A stretch of DNA of 64,000 nucleotides from the NCBI GenBank assembly GCA_015680685.1, contig MNCI01014774.1:1229863-1293862 (forward strand), read 5' to 3'. The notes below the pieces were generated by a model. It ran no database searches. It saw only the letters and a list, made by a program, of their open reading frames with translations, and was not told where the DNA came from. Of the stretch, positions 43,540-55,376 are shown piece by piece (positions within the stretch are counted from its first letter, which is position 1; the number at the start of each line of letters is the position of its first letter). The stretch comes from Gnetum montanum (lineage: Eukaryota > Streptophyta > Gnetopsida > Gnetales > Gnetaceae). The position numbers and the translations under genes are program-made.

Positions 43540-43690
43540 AAGAAGATGTCTCCTAGAAGAAAAAGACATCTTGACTAAAGTAGAGAAATCCTAGACAAGA
43601 TGTCTCCTAAAAAGAGGAGACATCTTGTTTACAAAAGAGATGTCTCCCTTGAATGGAAGTCTTATGTAGAGAGATGTCCCAATCTTGAAG
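43540..43690. repeat. Array of AGATGTCTCC hairpins
   Basis: AGATGTCTCC and its complement recur about six times. The best stem is CAAGATGTCTCCT and its exact 13-bp complement at 43596-43627 with a 6-base loop. A second imperfect hairpin lies just upstream (43543-43573). Confidence 0.75.
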
Positions 43691-44050
43691 AATATGTCTC
43701 CACTACCCATTAGATAGTTGTTGCATAAATTTAAAGGTAATTTTGTAAACTTCAAGCCTTTAGGAAGACTTCATTCTCTTGGGTTTTGTGCAAGTGTTGT
43801 GCAGGAATTATCATTGTCAAAGTAATCATTGTATATTGTACTTGTATACCCAATTTGTCATATCATTTCCTTGTATATTGTACTTCATTGTCATATCATT
43901 TGTGTTGTTGTATTGAGTGTTATTGTATTGTGCCTCAAAGTCCAGAATCTATAAGTTAGTTACATTCTTTCCTTCTGATTTTGTTTCTCTTTTTGTTGCC
44001 CCACTAGGTTTGATGTGCTTCTTACGAAAAGGCATCATCATTAAGATTTT

Positions 44051-44255
44051 CAAGACCTAGCTAGGTTGAGTGGTTGGTGCAGCATCATAACACTTCAAAG
44101 TGAAGCTCAATTTGTAAAGGTTGTGGGATTCTTGAAACCACATTCTAAGCTCATCAAGACCTAGCTAGGTTAAGTGGTTTCATAGCAACAAAACACTCTA
44201 AAGTAGAGCTTAGAGCTTATATAGGGTGTGCTCTTCAAACCACATTTTAGAGAAA
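44051..44255 (+). repeat. Imperfect tandem repeat, two units of about 104 bp
   Basis: Both units start CAAGACCTAGCTAGGTT.AG (44051 and 44155) and contain GTGAAGCT/GTAGAGCT and AAACCACATT blocks. Noncoding. Confidence 0.7.
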
Positions 44256-44559
44256 CAAAGTCCAGAGGTGTGCAAGTGAACTACCCTCTAAGTGTGGAGT
44301 ACCTAAGTTGGGGAACCACGTAATTTTGGATGTGGTTTTTATGGTTGTAAATTTTGATTTTGGGAACTTATTCATCCACCTCCCCCCCACCATTGGCACC
44401 CTTCCCCCCTCCCACCACTCTAAGTTCTATGATCATCATATACATCACATTTAGGTTTCCTCTAGTTGGAGATGACACCATTACGTAAGTTGTCACACAA
44501 CATAAATGGGATCATGTCTTTTACAATGTAGTCCTATTTATTCATGAAGGCACTTGGAA

Positions 44560-46545
44560 TTGGGATTGCTCTACAAATTTAATTTGGGGCAAAATAGAAA
44601 CTTGCATTCTGAAAATTGGAAAGAACATTTTGGATGAAACAAAAGATAAAAATTACATCCCTAAGGAGGCATGGTGGTCAAGTGATGAATTGCAAAATGC
44701 TATCTAACATAAGAAAAAATGCTTTAAGGAATGGTACAAAGTGGTAGCTAAGAAAATAAGATGATATACAAAATGGTAAAGGAAGAGTTAATTGTAGTAG
44801 TAGCCAAAGAAAAACATAAGGCTTTGGATAGCTTTCATGAGAAATTAGGAATAAAGGAAGGATAAATTGACAAAAATTATGAACTAGTGATGTAAGGATA
44901 TTGATCATGTCAAATGCATCAAATAAGTAGATAAAAGAATTTTGGTAAAAGATAATGAAATTTTGGATAGGTGAAAAAATTATTTTCAAGAATTATTAAA
45001 TGAAGAATTTCCAAGAAAATACATTGAAGAAGAAAAATCAAATTTTGGTTTAGTTAATGAACTTTCCTTCTTTGAGGTGTAGATAGTCTTGTCAAAGATG
45101 AAAAATGGAAACTTGTTAGACTAGTTAACATTACTATAGGAGCTTGGAAAGCATTGAGGGATATAGGATTTTCTTGGCTAACACAATTATTTAATAAAAT
45201 TTTGAAGGATGGAGAAATATCCAACAATTGGAGAAGAAGCTTTGTTTTTCTAATTTACAAAAATGAATGAGGCATACAAAATTATGCAAACTATAGAGGA
45301 ATCAAGAAAATGAGCCATACTATGAAGATTTGGAAGAGAGTTATAGAGAAATGTCTCAAACTTGAATCAATAGTAGTATAAAATTAATTTGGATTTATGC
45401 TAAGAAAATCTACTATAGAGGCTATTTTTTTCTGCGACAATTGATGGAGAAATTCATAAAACATAGAAAAAATCTACATATGATCTTTATTGACTTGGAA
45501 AAAGAATATGGCAAAGTACCTAGAGATATTATTTAATGGTACTTATGGAAGAAAAACATCCTTGATAAATATATTAAGGTGATTCAAGACATGTATAAAG
45601 GAGCTATTACTATAAGTAGAATAACTTGTGGAATGTTATCTAATTTTCCAGTCATAGTAGGTCTACATTAAGGATCTATACTTAGCTTATACTTATTTGC
45701 TATTATTATAAATACAAGATGAAATTTGTTCATGTATGCCATTTGTAGATAATATTTTATTGGTGGGTACAACTCAAGAAAATATTGATGCTAAAATGGA
45801 GAAGTGAAGATATGCTTTAGAGTCAAAAGGCTTAAAAATTAATAGAAGTAAGACAGAATATATGAAATGGAATTTTAAAAATAGCATAAATAGTAATGAA
45901 ATAGAAGTCACAATTCAAGGAAAAAAAAGTTCCTCACTACAAACAATTTCACTACCTTGGATTAATCCTCCAATCAGATGGTGAAATTGATAAAGATATT
46001 AGAAATAGAATTAAGGCAAGATGGTCAAAATGGAGATAGGATAATGGTGTTATATATGATAAAAGAAAACCAATAAAATTAAAAGAGTGATTTTATAGGA
46101 TAGCAATCAAGCCTGCTATCTTATATTATGTTTAATGTTGAGTAGTACAAAAGGAGACATGAACAACAAATTAGTGTAGTAGAAATGTGAATGCTTCAAT
46201 GGATGTTGAATGTTACTAGAAGAGATAAACTACATAATATAGACATCAAAGGAATACTTGTAGTGACTTCTAGTTTAGATAAGCTACAAGAATGATGACT
46301 CAATTGGTTTGTACATGTACAAAGAAGATCAGCCAATGAGCATATAAACAAAGTTTTCTACATCACTATTGCAAAAAAGCCATCGAAAGAAAGATCAAAG
46401 AATAAAATGGGAAAAAATGATCATTGATGTTTTGAAGAAACTACAAATAAACAAGGATCTAGCTCTTCATATAGGTAAATGGTGAGAAAAAACTCATGTA
46501 GTTTATCCCATTTTGTTGAGAAAAGACTAAGATGGTGATGATTTA
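44560..46545 (+). pseudogene. RTE-type LINE reverse transcriptase fragment
   Basis: Plus-strand translation, with many stops and shifts, follows the RTE-clade layout. Linker: A-W-W-S near 44670. RT: Y-R-G-I-K, M-S-H-T-M-K-I-W-K-R-V-I-E near 45295-45350, F-G-F-M near 45390, F-V-D-N-I-L-L-V-G in the catalytic box near 45750 (F-A-D-D in active relatives), then S-K-G-L-K-I-N-R-S-K-T-E-Y. Downstream C-terminal segment: Y-L-G-L-I-L-Q-S-D-G-E-I-D-K near 45955 and V-Y-P-I-L-L near 46500. The endonuclease domain is absent, so the copy is 5' truncated. A GATGGTGATGAT tail ends it. RTE proteins copy their RNA by target-primed reverse transcription. Confidence 0.8.
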
Positions 46546-47680
46546 ATATTTAAAAATAAAAATATATATTTTATTGTAAAATAAAAATGGAACAATGACC
46601 ATTTTGCTACAAATTTTAATACATTGAATATTTTAACCAAATTACATCAAAATTCAAAATGCAAAGATCCCACTCAAATTTGGTGGACTAACTTAATTTT
46701 TTATAGGTTATGAATCAATAATTAGTTTCTTCATTTTTTTGTTTTTTGGTTGAAGGTAGGAGGAGAAGGTTGAGATTGTATTATAGTAGAAAAAGAGATA
46801 CATCTAAATGGCAAGGAGAGGGATCCCCTAACATGGATAGAAATCAAAAAAATAGTATGGACACCTCCCCATACTTTACTAGATCCATCTAATGGACAAA
46901 CAACAGGATCAAAGAAAGTGTTGGAGCCAAAGGGAACTCCATCATGTGGCCATGATTTCCTTGAAAACCTAAAAATTGACAACAAATTTTTTTGACAAAA
47001 TAATTGAAGCAACAATCCATTAAGGAAGAAGACAAATTACAAAAACATCTGGGCCTTTTATGTCTATGGGTCCCACCAACAATGGCATGTTCCATAACAC
47101 AAACTAATTCTGAGACTTAAAAAATATGTTTGATAAAGAAAATATGTTTAAAGTTTGACAAAGAAAAAATCATAGTTCCATATCATGAACTAATTATGTG
47201 ACTTAAATTGATAATTTACTAGATTTTTCCATCTCCTTTTATACTCTCATATGAAAGGTATAACCCTTTGATTGTTGACTCATGTCATTCAGTTAATACA
47301 TCATAGACCACCATTAACATATTAAATACTAACTATGGTTATGATGTATCAACACATGCAACAAGTAATAACATAATACCTTTGGGTTTCTTATAACTCA
47401 AAATCCTTAACATGATTCCTTAAATTTACAATTATCTAAATAAATATGCTTTATAAAATATGATGTGTTGGTTGATACCATGCTAACTCAAAATGTGTAA
47501 ATCATTCTTATGATTTTTTCCATTTCTCCTATTCAAATTTTTTCATTTCAAGTTTCAATACAACTTTACCATGTACATTTTGTAGTATGATATATTATAT
47601 GCACTATGTAATTCATAAGTACAAATTATGTGCATACATAGTTTAGAAAACTACATAACATAGCCATAAATAAAATGATT
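46546..47680. other. AT-rich stretch with no recognised feature
   Basis: No coding family, LTR or RNA gene seen. The small minus-strand frames at 46731-47095 have no recognisable motif. Confidence 0.5.
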
Positions 47681-47689
47681 GAGATAACT

Positions 47690-48165
47690 AAAGGAAAAAT
47701 TTTATAAGATAATAATCAAGACTACTATTCTATATATTGTTCAATGTTGGGCTATAAAAAATAGTAAGAACAATAAGTCAATGTGATAAAAATGCATATG
47801 CCTAGATAGATGATGAATATTATGAGAAGAAATAAATTATGCAATACAAAGATTAGATGAAGAATTGGAGTGGCTTTTGTTGTAGATAAGCAATAGGACT
47901 AGCATGATTGATAGTTTGGTCATGTTCAAAGCATATCAAATAATGAGCCTCTCAAAAAAGGTTTTCATATTACAATTCCAAGAAAGTTTCTACAAAGAAG
48001 ATTAAAAAAAACATGGGAAAAATCATGGAAGATGATATAGAAAATTTATTGATAGATAATGATTTAGCTTTTAATATAGGCATATAGCAAAAGAGAACTC
48101 ATTTAGTTGACCCTAATTTGTTAGTGCAATACTAGGATGTTGATGATGATGTATCATCAATGTTA
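47690..48165 (+). pseudogene. RTE-type LINE, second 3' fragment
   Basis: Plus-strand translation gives L-K-G-K-F-Y-K, then Y-I-V-Q-C-W-A-I-K and R-R-N-K-L-like pieces, collinear with 46080-46540. Ends GTTGATGATGATG. Five-prime truncated and full of stops. Confidence 0.7.
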
Positions 48166-48368
48166 TTTGATTTTGTCACATGCTAAAAGATGAAGGTCAA
48201 CATAACTATGAACATAGTTGCTCTAGTTCTAGCTATGCTACATAGATAATGTACTCTTGGTTATTCTACTTGAAACATCCACTTTTCACATTTACCATTA
48301 TTAGAAAAAAGACATGGATGATTATCAAGCACAAATATTAATGAAGTGGCATAAGTTTCCATTAGGTT

Positions 48369-48844
48369 TGATGAGTAGTAAGATACCCCTACACTCAACC
48401 ATATGAATATGAGCGTGTACCCACGATTCAGTCGAACTCCGCAAATGGACTAGTTGTAGTATTTAGATAGTTACACATTGATCACAGTTCGTTGTCTTCC
48501 CATTTGGACTAGTATTTGTTTTATCACATATGGTTTAGTCCAAAGTGAGGCAAATGATGTAATCCTAAACTAGTGCTACTCCTAGAGATGATGGAAAATA
48601 ATTTTAATTAAGATAATGGACAATGGAAAATGAAATCTATGTTAACCCTAAGTGCGATGAGCATCCTTCTTTAATCATCTGTATGCATCTTGGACCTTGT
48701 GTACTACTTCTGGGATTACCAAGTGCACATTACTTAAGTACTCCTAGATACGCTATTGGGTTATCAAGTAGTTACACTTAAATGTTCATGATTAAGTCGT
48801 ACTCATTCCACGTTAATCAATAGGAAGTGTAAATGATAATAAAG
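48369..48844 (-). repeat. Element F 3' LTR, left portion (cut by assembly gap)
   Basis: Starts TGATGAGTAGTAAG and aligns with 55377-55855. The remaining roughly 390 bp of the LTR, up to U3 and the polypurine tract, are lost in the gap. Confidence 0.88.
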
Positions 48845-48877
48845 NNNNNNNNNNNNNNNNNNNNNNNNNNNNNNNNN
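48845..48877. other. Assembly gap (33 N) in the element F LTR
   Basis: The sequence jumps from mid-LTR to post-tract internal sequence (GGTATGAGATTATTGACTAAC, as at 2877 and 59004). Comparison with the right LTR implies several hundred missing bases, far more than 33. Confidence 0.9.
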
Positions 48878-48935
48878 AGAATGAGTTCAATTGATTACAT
48901 AGTGGATAGGTATGAGATTATTGACTAACTAGGAA

Positions 48936-51722
48936 TTACTCATGCCACAGTGTGGGATTGAACAAAATAAAATTGGGACACAAACATAGAATTACAAAAG
49001 GAAAAATTTGTTTGAACTCATGCGGTTCCCAGTGGTGGTGGCTCCTCCATGGGTCTATTCCCCTTATCTTGTGCTCTAGGCTTTGGAAATGGATGTCTCT
49101 AAAGGAGCATCTGGCAATTTTCTTCTTCGGTCTGGGGATCCTGTGTCGTCCATGCTGATGCTCCAATGTTTGATGGAGTTGGGACCTCCCATGGGCATAG
49201 CAATTGCAAGAACATCTAATTGGCCTTGACATACCAAGATGCAAACAACTGTCATTCCTCTTCATAGGCTCTGGCTTTGTCCTTACATTCTTGGTAGTTC
49301 GTGAGCTATCGAGCCAAATCCACTACAACATCTTTCTATCCTTGGTAGTTGGTCTTGACCACCTCTAATTCAGAATTTGCTCTAATCTTTGCAATGTCTT
49401 CTTGTGTTCAGCAAATTTTGTTTTATATTTAGCATAGGTGGTTGCTACCTGCTTCTCCAATTCTATTCTCAGGCGTCCTGCTGTCAACATGGCTAAGTTA
49501 GCATACCACAAGTTTGCCAATTCCATGTACTCCATGAGATTTTGTATTTGCAAGTCTTGGCTTTTCAGTTCTGATTCATGAATGAAGGCATCAATATCCA
49601 ATATGGCCCACCAACCATTTTTCTAAGCACTGAGAGTGTTAATATGAGCTTTGGCCATATGGCCTCATTCTACCATGTGCTTATTTCAATCGATGTCTTC
49701 TGGCGAATCATGTGTACCTCCTCTATTGAGATGGTTCTATTCTCTCTGGCCAAGAAATACATATCCTATTTGACCATTATTAATTATTCTCACAATTACT
49801 AAAAATTTTTCTTGAGAACATTCTTTTGTTTTTCTACTATGATCAACTGGAGATTTTTGACGGTGAGGTGTTTATTTTCTTCTTGCAAGGCCTTGAGTGC
49901 TTTGGCATGTGCATATGTTTAAGCTTTTGCCTTGGAAGCATCCTAATCAACCTTCTCTTTTTCCTCTGCCACTCTTTTATTCTCTACCAACAATTTGGTC
50001 AATTTCTATATCCGAAAGGATTCTAGCTGGTCTACAGGGATGAATTGGGACGGATCCTGCTATGTAGCTTACAGGGTGACAAGCATTTCTTGGAGTCTTT
50101 TTAACTCCTCCTATGCATGTTCGACCTTAATCTCTGCCATGACCAACTTCCCTTTTGTAGAGATGAGGTCTAACAGTGTTGTTATGGCATCTTCAGGGAT
50201 GTCAAATAAGGACATCGTCACTTGTCCTATCTGCAGCAACCGATCCAAAACATCCTCATGATCTGCCAGAGTCATTGAGGGACTAGCCAAAGTTTGAGCA
50301 TTGCATGTTCCTGTAAAATATGTCAGTGGCACAATAGGGACGTTAAATGATTCTTTGATGTGGTCTATGACCACGTCTACTGCTCCCACTACATCTTGGA
50401 ACTATATGACCACTACTGTGGCACCTTCACCAGTTTCTAATTGCACTTGAAAAGATTTATTATAATCAGTGTAATTCCCCTCCTTATATTTGGATGGACA
50501 CCTCGCCCCATGGCTAATCAATTGAGATTATGGATCGTATGACATTATTAATGACCCTAAAGAGATTTGCTTCATCATGGCTTCCCTAACTAACCAATTT
50601 AGCGATGGCCCTGAGATGGCTCATCGATGGTCGATAGTCCTATAGTGGTAGTGGTAGTTGGTCTTGCTAGCCTATAGGTTGTGTGTTGGGCCCCACTTCC
50701 TATTGTTGACTAAACCTTATGTCTGGAAGTTGGCTAGGCCCTACAATTTTAGGTGCAGTGGGCCCCATTGTCTATTCTTGCTTAGGCTCTAGTGTCTCAC
50801 CAACATTTTTTCTTAGGGCTATTGGCTTTAGTAATTCATTGAATGAGGCATTTTAAGCCTCTCTGGGGACATCATTAGTGTACCCTAGAATTCCGACATG
50901 TCGGCACAACTTCTTGAGTAGGCAGGAAAAAGGTAATGCAAACTTCCATGTCTTACGTTCTTCAAACCACCTTAAAATTTCTATCAGATATAGATGGGGT
51001 AGGTTGGCATCAACCTTGCCCATCAAGATGGCACTTCCTCTAGCCAGATAGGTGGAAATTCTAATTAATCCTTTTGTTCAGAAAATGTGATATGTGCTAA
51101 TTTTGAAGTAGATCCTCTCTTCAAGTGTGAGCTCTCCATATGCTTTATCCTGCTTGTCGTATGCCCTTTTTAACCATATCTTGTGCACATCTGCATCAGA
51201 GCGAGTGGACAGGTGAGCAACCTTAGGCCCTATATTTGGAAGATTCAACACTTCTAAAATGGCCTTGGTAGAGAAATCAATAGAAATACCACCAATATCA
51301 ATGGTGATGCCTTCTTCCTTGTTGTGCCAAAATTGGTACATCTCTCCCAGGTACCAATCATCACTCTTAGAGAGAACAGACCACAGTGGAGACCCTTTAA
51401 GTTGGTCTCTAACTACCTTAGAGGAAAATTCAGTGAAAGGTCCAAAATTGAGTTCCACAATCACAGCTGCTGACATGGACCTTTCACAAATTGCCTGAAC
51501 ACATTCCAGAGATAACATGAGATGTTGTCCATGTTTAGGTACCCTACCGCCTCCTCCATCTGCATGCCCCAATTGTGCAGTAATAGGAGGTTCCTAATGA
51601 ATGTTGAATAATTGTGCATCCTACTCTACGTGTTCTTCAGGAGGTGTTTGGCCTCTACCCCTCCTTGTTCATTTAGATGCACCCTGAGAGGGTCCTCCTT
51701 GCTATCCTCTTTTAGGAGCCAT
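48936..51722 (-). pseudogene. Third ORF, element F (best preserved copy)
   Basis: The frame starts at 51722 (M-A-P-K-R-G) and runs, with a few stops and shifts, to about 48936, some 900 codons. The longest open piece (51078-51572, 164 codons) has G-P-F-T-E-F-S, S-P-L-W-S-V-L-S-K, M-Y-Q-F-W-H-N-K and I-D-F-S-T-K-A-I-L-E-V-L-N-L-P. The last pattern recalls a domain that databases label putative plant transposon protein; I cannot confirm that here. The C-terminal pieces (50111-50389, 49365-49601) are Leu/Glu/Lys-rich with heptads, suggesting coiled coils; no signal peptide or membrane segment is obvious. It sits where Athila elements carry their extra ORF. Function unknown. Confidence 0.62.
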
Positions 51723-53640
51723 CTACAATCACATGGGACCAATTATTAATAAGGTTATTTACAAAATTAGATTAATACCTTACTCCTTGCCCTTAATAGA
51801 CTCATTTCTTGCATAGTGTGGTTTAGAGTTAGAGATTTCCATGAAAATTCCCCTAAAAGTTTTGATATTGGGCCCAGTTTTGATTAGGTGTCTCCAAAAA
51901 ATAATTTTCATGGTCTGGGTGAAGAAATAAAATTAATTTGGCAAACATTTTTAGCATTTTTAAGGTCACTTACCCTTGATAATATCCTTCAAGCAATGAT
52001 AAATTTCAAAAAAACTATGTGCAACTTGAAGCGTACCCTTCCCCCATAACTAAGTTAAACACTCCGGGTTTAAGCAAGTTCGATTAGAACGAGAATCAGA
52101 GTGTTAATGAGCAAGTTATTGATGTTTGAATGATAGGTGCACAAGCTAGAAAATTTGTGGAAGAAAATTTCAACAACTCCTCTCGCATGAACAGTGAAAA
52201 ATGACATTGACGTACGTGGGGGGTCCATATATCTAGTTTTTATCACGTACCCTCTAGCACGAACCCGATATCGTGTTAGACCCAATATCGTGTACTCGAT
52301 ATCATGTCCCTTTGAAAATAGGGTACTTGGCAAAATTGAAGAATTTTTGAATTTCCAAGGTCAAAAATGAAGGATTTAAGGTTAATTTGAAAGATCGAGG
52401 ATAACGTCGAAGAGACCTAAAGGCACTAGAAGTGTAATGAAGTGGAAATTTACAATGAAGTTCATGAATAAGGTAAGGAAAAAGGACATGTAGTTGTGCA
52501 TAGGAACGTTTGAATTAAAGTGATGATAAAGGAAAGGATATCTTTAGCAATGTAGTACTTGGAGGGTATAAGATGATGTGATGATGATGTGCAATGAGTG
52601 CAAATTCCAAAGGTTACGCAAGGGGGTCCTCCCCAAAGAAAGTTCCTACCTATCATGCCCTTACATAACCACACCTTAAAATGTCTGTGATGAGGTATGA
52701 GTTCTATGCTACACAAGACATAAGTCAAAAAATACATGAACAATGAGTTAAGACGAATCGTAAAAGGGATTACAGAGATCAAGACATGAGGTAACTGACC
52801 CTGGGCACAATCAATCTTGAGTGTAGGGCATGATTAATGTGTCATTAGCTTGTTACTCCAAAATCAAGACCAAGTCCATGCTTCTAATCAGTGACATCAC
52901 ATTGTTTCATCTAATAATGGACAACCGTAAGAGCACCATGACAGCAAGGCATACAATCACTTGGCATTTTTTCCAAGGGAGGAGTGTTTTAAGTTTTTCT
53001 TACAGCATGTTCTTCTTTGATTCTCTTTTTTTTTCTTTTTTTCTTTTCTTCTTCTAGCTACTTTAGCACTTTATCCTTTCCAACAATGAACTAGAGGAAC
53101 TGCCAACCTTCAAGCATGGGTGCATGTCTTTCTAGTGGGACCCCTAGAACAGCATTGAGTTTCTTTATTGAGTGCATTTATTACTCTTACTTCCATTTTT
53201 TGTTAGATCTACAAGGACCTTAGTACAACCAAGTTGCATGATAGCACCTACAGATGTTACTAAAGAGAATCCACAAGTCCCCTTAATTTCACACCCTGGC
53301 CATTCCCTCTTAGTCCATCATTTTTTCTCTGAGCATAATTAGCAAAAAATTACTTTAAGTTTTAATGATGACAAGAATATCATCATACCCTAAGTAGAAC
53401 CTCTTATTAATAGAATGGGTGGGTGGATGTTGTGGGCTTACTATCCAAATAATTAGTCATTTGAGACTTGATAGCATAGAACAACACCTCAACCAACAAG
53501 TCACATGAGTATTTTATTCATTAATGAAATTACCCTCAAGAAGATAAAACAACAAATTGGAAATGAAAAACTAGAAAATAAAAAATCGTAAAATCAAAGA
53601 AAAGGAAAAACATTTACTAGTTAGAATGGAGGATATCCCC
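51723..53640. other. Element F conserved spacer
   Basis: Noncoding. PPT-like AGTTATGGGGG (minus) is at 52041-52051 and again at 53637-53647, bracketing the spacer. GGGGTCCTCCCCAAAG near 52623 and the Pu/Py tracts near 53020 match the general plan. Confidence 0.65.
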
Positions 53641-53830
53641 CATAACTAAACTTTTAAGCATGGCTAGAATTAATAAATGGAAAATGCATATCCATGCATG
53701 TGGAAAATATTGGAGTCTAGTCATATCCAAACCACTGTGTATCTTTTGATGTGGTGGCTAGAATGTACCCAACTTAGGGTTCACACACTTGATTAAAGTT
53801 GGCATAGTGGGGCAAATTATAATGAGTTGA
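53641..53830 (-). pseudogene. Protease-linker remnant, element F
   Basis: ACCACTGTGTATC.TTTGATGTGGTGGCTAG (near 53732) matches 7797-7830 of A. It is about all that remains of pol between the spacer and gag. Confidence 0.5.
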
Positions 53831-53899
53831 CCCACTATGGCACCAATGACTGTAAGATGGTATGCAAGGATCAATATGTCTCCCTACATAGTTATATTC

Positions 53900-55274
53900 A
53901 TTGAGCCACATGGTTGTTGAAATGTTGATTGGTAGCCTTGATAAGGTAACTGGAGGCGTTGAGTTCGAGGGAGAAGATGCATCACAGCACTGGACTTGTG
54001 CTAAGTTGGTGGATGCAGTGGTTTCAAAATTGTGCTATCGCTTTCTATGATCATGCCTAAAGAAAGGATGCTTTCGAGATTATGGAGGACCTCCAATACT
54101 ATTGATAGTAGTAGCACAAGTAATGTTCATGGGTTGATGTTGTGGTGCAAAACCTTCTAGCACAACTGGTGGCGATGTAGAAGGAGGTGAATGATGAGAA
54201 TATTGAGGGTGAGGAGAAGTGCAAGGAACATGAGGTGGTGATCTTGTTGGAGAGGACATGGGTTGGCAGTATTCAGGAGAATGATAACGATGTAGTGAAA
54301 TAGAGGATGTTGACACAGTTGGAGAAACAGGATGCTAAACATAATAAGCGCTTGGGTTCGGATGGTTTGAAGGGTATGACTAGTTTGACAATGACCTCCC
54401 CCACAACTAGGGTTTTTGCCATTGTGGTTGAACATGGTATTTTTGTATGAAATCTAAATGTAACATTCCTCCCTAATGCTCATGTAAATGCGACAAGATT
54501 GGGCATTGGCCTTTGGGGTGATCATATAGGTAAATGTCACATTGATACGTATGATTTATAGTTGAGCTCCTATCCTCATTTTCTTCAACCCTTCTTTCCA
54601 ATTGTCGAGTGGTGTTCGGTCTTGTTTCTTGGTTTGGCATGGTTTCACCTCTAATAATGTTGGCATATTCTTCACATTTCTCATGTACCCATTCTATCAT
54701 CTTATTGATCTTTGCCTTAATTTCATCTAGTGATTGTAGTATTGGCAAAGATGGAGATTCCACCTCCTTGGGGTGAGTTGATTTCTCCTCTTCATGATCA
54801 TGGACCTTTGCTATTTTGAGATTTTGGTCCTGTTGAGATTTTTTAGCATTCTCCCATTTAGCTATTTCTTCTTCTTCTTTTGCCCCTTGAGAGATGGTCA
54901 TCCATGTCACAACCTAACGTCGAAAGAGTAGAGGTAGAGAAAGGACTAGAAGACTCGTCATGACTTTTGTAAATCTCCCAATCATCCTTGGATAAATTCC
55001 TATTAGCCATTGAGAAGGTCCTAGGCCTTATAGGCCCCCTCTTTCTATGGGATGTCCCATCCTCACTATAGGTGTCAAAGTTGGATGACAAGAGTCCTTG
55101 AGTACTATTAGGGTGTTCATGAACATAGGAGACCCTTGCATAAGATTGAGTACTCCAAACTTTGTCTTCATCATCATATATTTCATTGGTTCTCCAATGA
55201 ATTACCTCACTAGTTGTGTTATCATAGTCTTGTGAGAGAGACATTGTTGTGAATTGTGTATGACTTATTTGCAA
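53900..55274 (-). pseudogene. Gag, element F (capsid core missing)
   Basis: Minus-strand frames: N-terminal part 54858-55274 (M-S-L-S-Q-D-Y-D near 55244 is the likely start), acidic coiled-coil-like part 54473-54910, knuckle-like C-D-I-Y-L-Y-D-H-P-K-G-Q-C near 54535, and Pro/His-rich linker 54080-54435. A PPT-like motif (AGTTGTGGGGG) is at 54398-54408. The L-F-P / W-Y-W-S-L capsid core of A, D and E is absent. One frameshift lies near 54890. Confidence 0.7.
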
Positions 55275-55357
55275 TTACTTTCTTTCTAAAAGATATATCG
55301 TCAAGGCTTCATTATAGTGATCTTGGATGATGTAACTAATCTAAATAACTAACATCA

Positions 55358-55375
55358 TCCTTGACAACAATGCCA
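55358..55375 (-). other. Primer binding site, element F (tRNA-Asp type)
   Basis: TGGCATTGTTGTCAAGGA on the minus strand, one base from the 5' LTR; 12 of 18 match the tRNA-Asp site and all differences are transitions. Confidence 0.78.
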
Positions 55376-55376
55376 A

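Larger units (their letters stand above)
42996..44460. other. Unassigned noncoding region with repeats
   Basis: No coding family seen. It includes a hairpin array (43540-43690), two 104-bp tandem units (44051-44255) and a C-rich tract (44370-44420). TGTTGACC at 43189 and GGGGAACCACGTAATTTTGG at 44313 recall Copia-type LTR pieces, but no paired LTR or target duplication was found. Confidence 0.35.

Noticed and set aside
43596-43627. microRNA precursor
   Set aside because: The stem is only 13 bp, too short for a plant miRNA precursor, and lies in a repeat array.
43189-44340. Copia-type LTR (TGTTGACC start, ACCACGTAATTTTGG near the end)
   Set aside because: No second LTR, target duplication, PBS or coding region found, so left unassigned.
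48936-49265. Separate Cys/His-rich minus-strand gene
   Set aside because: It lies in the same phase as the end of the element F third ORF and partly beyond it; no independent start or conserved motif.
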